NCBI RefSeq assembly: GCF_000378945.1
Contig: NZ_KB900539.1
Span: 489,241 to 553,240 of the forward strand
Source: Methyloversatilis universalis EHg5
Lineage (GTDB): Bacteria > Pseudomonadota > Gammaproteobacteria > Burkholderiales > Rhodocyclaceae
Reading direction: 5' to 3'
DNA: 64,000 bases
Shown: positions 62,765 to 64,000 of the stretch, piece by piece
Layout: each line of letters begins with the position of its first letter
Position numbering within the stretch: position 1 is the stretch's first letter
Notes under the pieces: generated by a model
What the model was told of the DNA's origin: nothing
What the model saw: only the letters and a program-made list of their open reading frames with translations
The model's database searches: none
Program-made: the position numbers and the translations under genes

Positions 62765-63163
62765 ATGCGCATCCTCCACACCATGCTGCGGGTCGGCAAT
62801 CTCGACCGCTCGCTCGATTTCTATACCCAGGTTCTCGGCATGCGCGAACTGCGCCGCAAGGACTATCCGGACGGCCAGTTCACGCTGGCTTTCGTCGGCT
62901 ATCAGGACGAAGCCGACGGTGCGGTGCTGGAACTGACCTACAACTGGGGCACCGAGAAGTACGACCTGGGCAATGCCTACGGCCATATCGCGCTCGAGGT
63001 GGACGATGCCTACGCCGCCTGTGATCAGGTGAAGGCGCGCGGCGGCAAGGTGGTGCGCGAAGCCGGCCCGATGAAGCACGGCTCGACCGTGATCGCCTTC
63101 GTCGAAGACCCGGACGGCTACAAGATCGAGTTCATCCAGCGCGGCACGCAGGCGGCCGGCTGA
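62765..63163 (+). CDS. gloA: Lactoylglutathione lyase (glyoxalase I)
   Basis: A protein of 132 residues with two beta-alpha-beta-beta-beta modules: [26 protein letters not shown] with metal-binding His, GHIALEVDD with the second, and [14 protein letters not shown] with Glu. It turns the methylglyoxal-glutathione adduct into S-lactoylglutathione. Confidence 0.94.
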   Translation: MRILHTMLRVGNLDRSLDFYTQVLGMRELRRKDYPDGQFTLAFVGYQDEADGAVLELTYNWGTEKYDLGNAYGHIALEVDDAYAACDQVKARGGKVVREAGPMKHGSTVIAFVEDPDGYKIEFIQRGTQAAG

Positions 63164-63263
63164 GCCGTGCGCCACCGCGCAGGTCCGTGACATATTCACG
63201 TGGCGTGCGCCCCCTGCAGGATTAGCGTGCCGGCTTCCATCACCCGGAAGGAGGTCGGAAGCC

Positions 63264-63917
63264 ATGCGTTCATCCCTCATCGCCCTGGCGCTGCTGACGC
63301 TGGGCGCCACCCAGGCGGCGCAGGCGGCGCCGTCGAGCATCTTCGATGCCGGCAACGACGGCTGGACGGTGTCCGACACCAACCCGCCCTTCGATTCCTT
63401 CGGCGGCTCGTTCACGCCGGATTATGACGAGGCGGGGCAGTTCATCCGCTACACCGATCCGTCGTCGATGAGCTTCTTCTTCGAGGCGCCGGAATCCTTC
63501 CTCGGTGATCTGTCCGCCTATTACGGCGGCGTGCTGCGCTACAGCCAGACGCTGTCGGTGCAGACGCCGCAGTGGCGCGACGATCCGGATCTGGTGCTGG
63601 TCAATGGCAGCGGTCTGGTGCTGGTCTATCAGAACCCGAACCAGCCGGGCACCGGCTGGACCGATTACGCGGTGTCGCTGAGCGCGGGCGGCTGGCGCGT
63701 CGGCGCGCTGGACGGCAGCTTCGCCACCGGCGCGCAGATGCAGGCGGTACTCGGCGATCTGCAGCGGCTGCGCATCCGTGGTGAATACATATCCGGCGTG
63801 GTCGAAACCACTGCGCTCGACAACGTGTCGATCAGCGCAGTGCCGGAGCCGGCATCCTGGGCCTTCATGCTGGCCGGTGCAGGTGTGCTGTCCGCCGCGC
63901 TGCGCCGCCGCGCCTGA
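63264..63917 (+). CDS. PEP-CTERM sorting domain protein
   Basis: A protein of 217 residues with a signal peptide (cleavage near AAQAA), a lectin/jelly-roll-like beta-rich middle (SSIFDAGNDGWTVSDTNPPF...) resembling laminin-B-type domains, and the C-terminal VPEP, hydrophobic helix and RRRA tag. The second PEP-CTERM protein of the window, unrelated in its middle part to the one at 1786. Confidence 0.87.
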   Translation: MRSSLIALALLTLGATQAAQAAPSSIFDAGNDGWTVSDTNPPFDSFGGSFTPDYDEAGQFIRYTDPSSMSFFFEAPESFLGDLSAYYGGVLRYSQTLSVQTPQWRDDPDLVLVNGSGLVLVYQNPNQPGTGWTDYAVSLSAGGWRVGALDGSFATGAQMQAVLGDLQRLRIRGEYISGVVETTALDNVSISAVPEPASWAFMLAGAGVLSAALRRRA

Positions 63918-64000
63918 TCAGGCGGCGACCCGGTTCGCCTTCATTTCGCCGCGCAGCGCCTCGGCCAGACTTTCGACCGCGGATTCGAGCCGGTCGAGCA
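63918..64000 (-). CDS. C-terminus of an unidentified protein (cut by window edge)
   Basis: A minus-strand frame enters from the right edge and stops at 63918 with the 26-residue tail LDRLESAVESLAEALRGEMK..., a likely amphipathic helix or coiled coil. It converges on the PEP-CTERM gene with one base or less between stops. Family unknown. Confidence 0.4.
   Translation of the reverse strand, partial: LDRLESAVESLAEALRGEMKANRVAA

Overview
The window is about 64 kb of GC-rich DNA that reads as the chromosome of a methylotrophic betaproteobacterium (Rhodocyclales/Methyloversatilis-like). This is inferred from the gene content: a trimethylamine/TMAO/dimethylamine oxidation cluster, VPEP-type PEP-CTERM proteins, a caa3-type oxidase operon with betaproteobacterial accessory genes, and an rpoH preceded by a CIRCE operator. 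No taxonomic search was possible.

Layout. 1-7.2 kb: envelope glycosyltransferases, a GtrA flippase, a YdjC-type deacetylase, a truncated globin and an ABC exporter. 7.4-13.7 kb: a cluster of integron gene cassettes (CALIN) without an integrase. attC half-sites pair with the starts of their own cassettes; cargo includes a signal peptidase I-like protein, DUF5076 and DUF3806 proteins and small membrane proteins. One complete IS1182-type element and two right-end remnants of the same IS sit at identical positions next to attC core sites, and a second element left two hairpin-rich 235-bp remnants. 14-17 kb: acetyltransferase, iron-permease-like protein, small lipoprotein, msrB-msrA and a duplicated hairpin repeat. 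17-31 kb: the C1 region. A dmm operon (heme-dependent dimethylamine demethylase plus THF partner), GFA protein, tmm-tdm operon, outer-membrane protein and APC permease, then a response regulator with an RNA-binding ANTAR domain and its HisKA_2 kinase. 31-39.7 kb: dgkA, tpx, DUF3426, prmA, accC-accB, aroQ, tlpA-like, mpl. 39.7-49.1 kb: cytochrome c oxidase operon with assembly factors, heme A synthesis and SCO. 49-64 kb: rpoH, alcohol dehydrogenase, miaB-phoH-ybeY-ompA-corC-lnt, glyQS, gmhB-plsC-sprT-like-gloA and a PEP-CTERM protein.

How it works together. Tmm oxidises TMA to TMAO, Tdm splits TMAO to DMA and formaldehyde, and Dmm demethylates DMA; the GcvT-like parts would hand formaldehyde to tetrahydrofolate. 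The outer-membrane protein and permease are plausible uptake partners.

Most interesting observation. The promoters of dmm, tmm-tdm and the outer-membrane protein share a roughly 24-bp motif abutting a -35 box with 17-18 bp spacing to a -10 box. A fourth copy drives no protein gene: it heads a roughly 170-nt unit ending in a strong intrinsic terminator just beyond the ANTAR regulator gene, a candidate small RNA. The leader of the outer-membrane protein gene holds two hairpins with hexaloops ATCGAC and ATCGAG, fitting the A1/G4 rule for ANTAR RNA targets. Together this suggests an undescribed RNA-based regulatory circuit for methylated-amine use.
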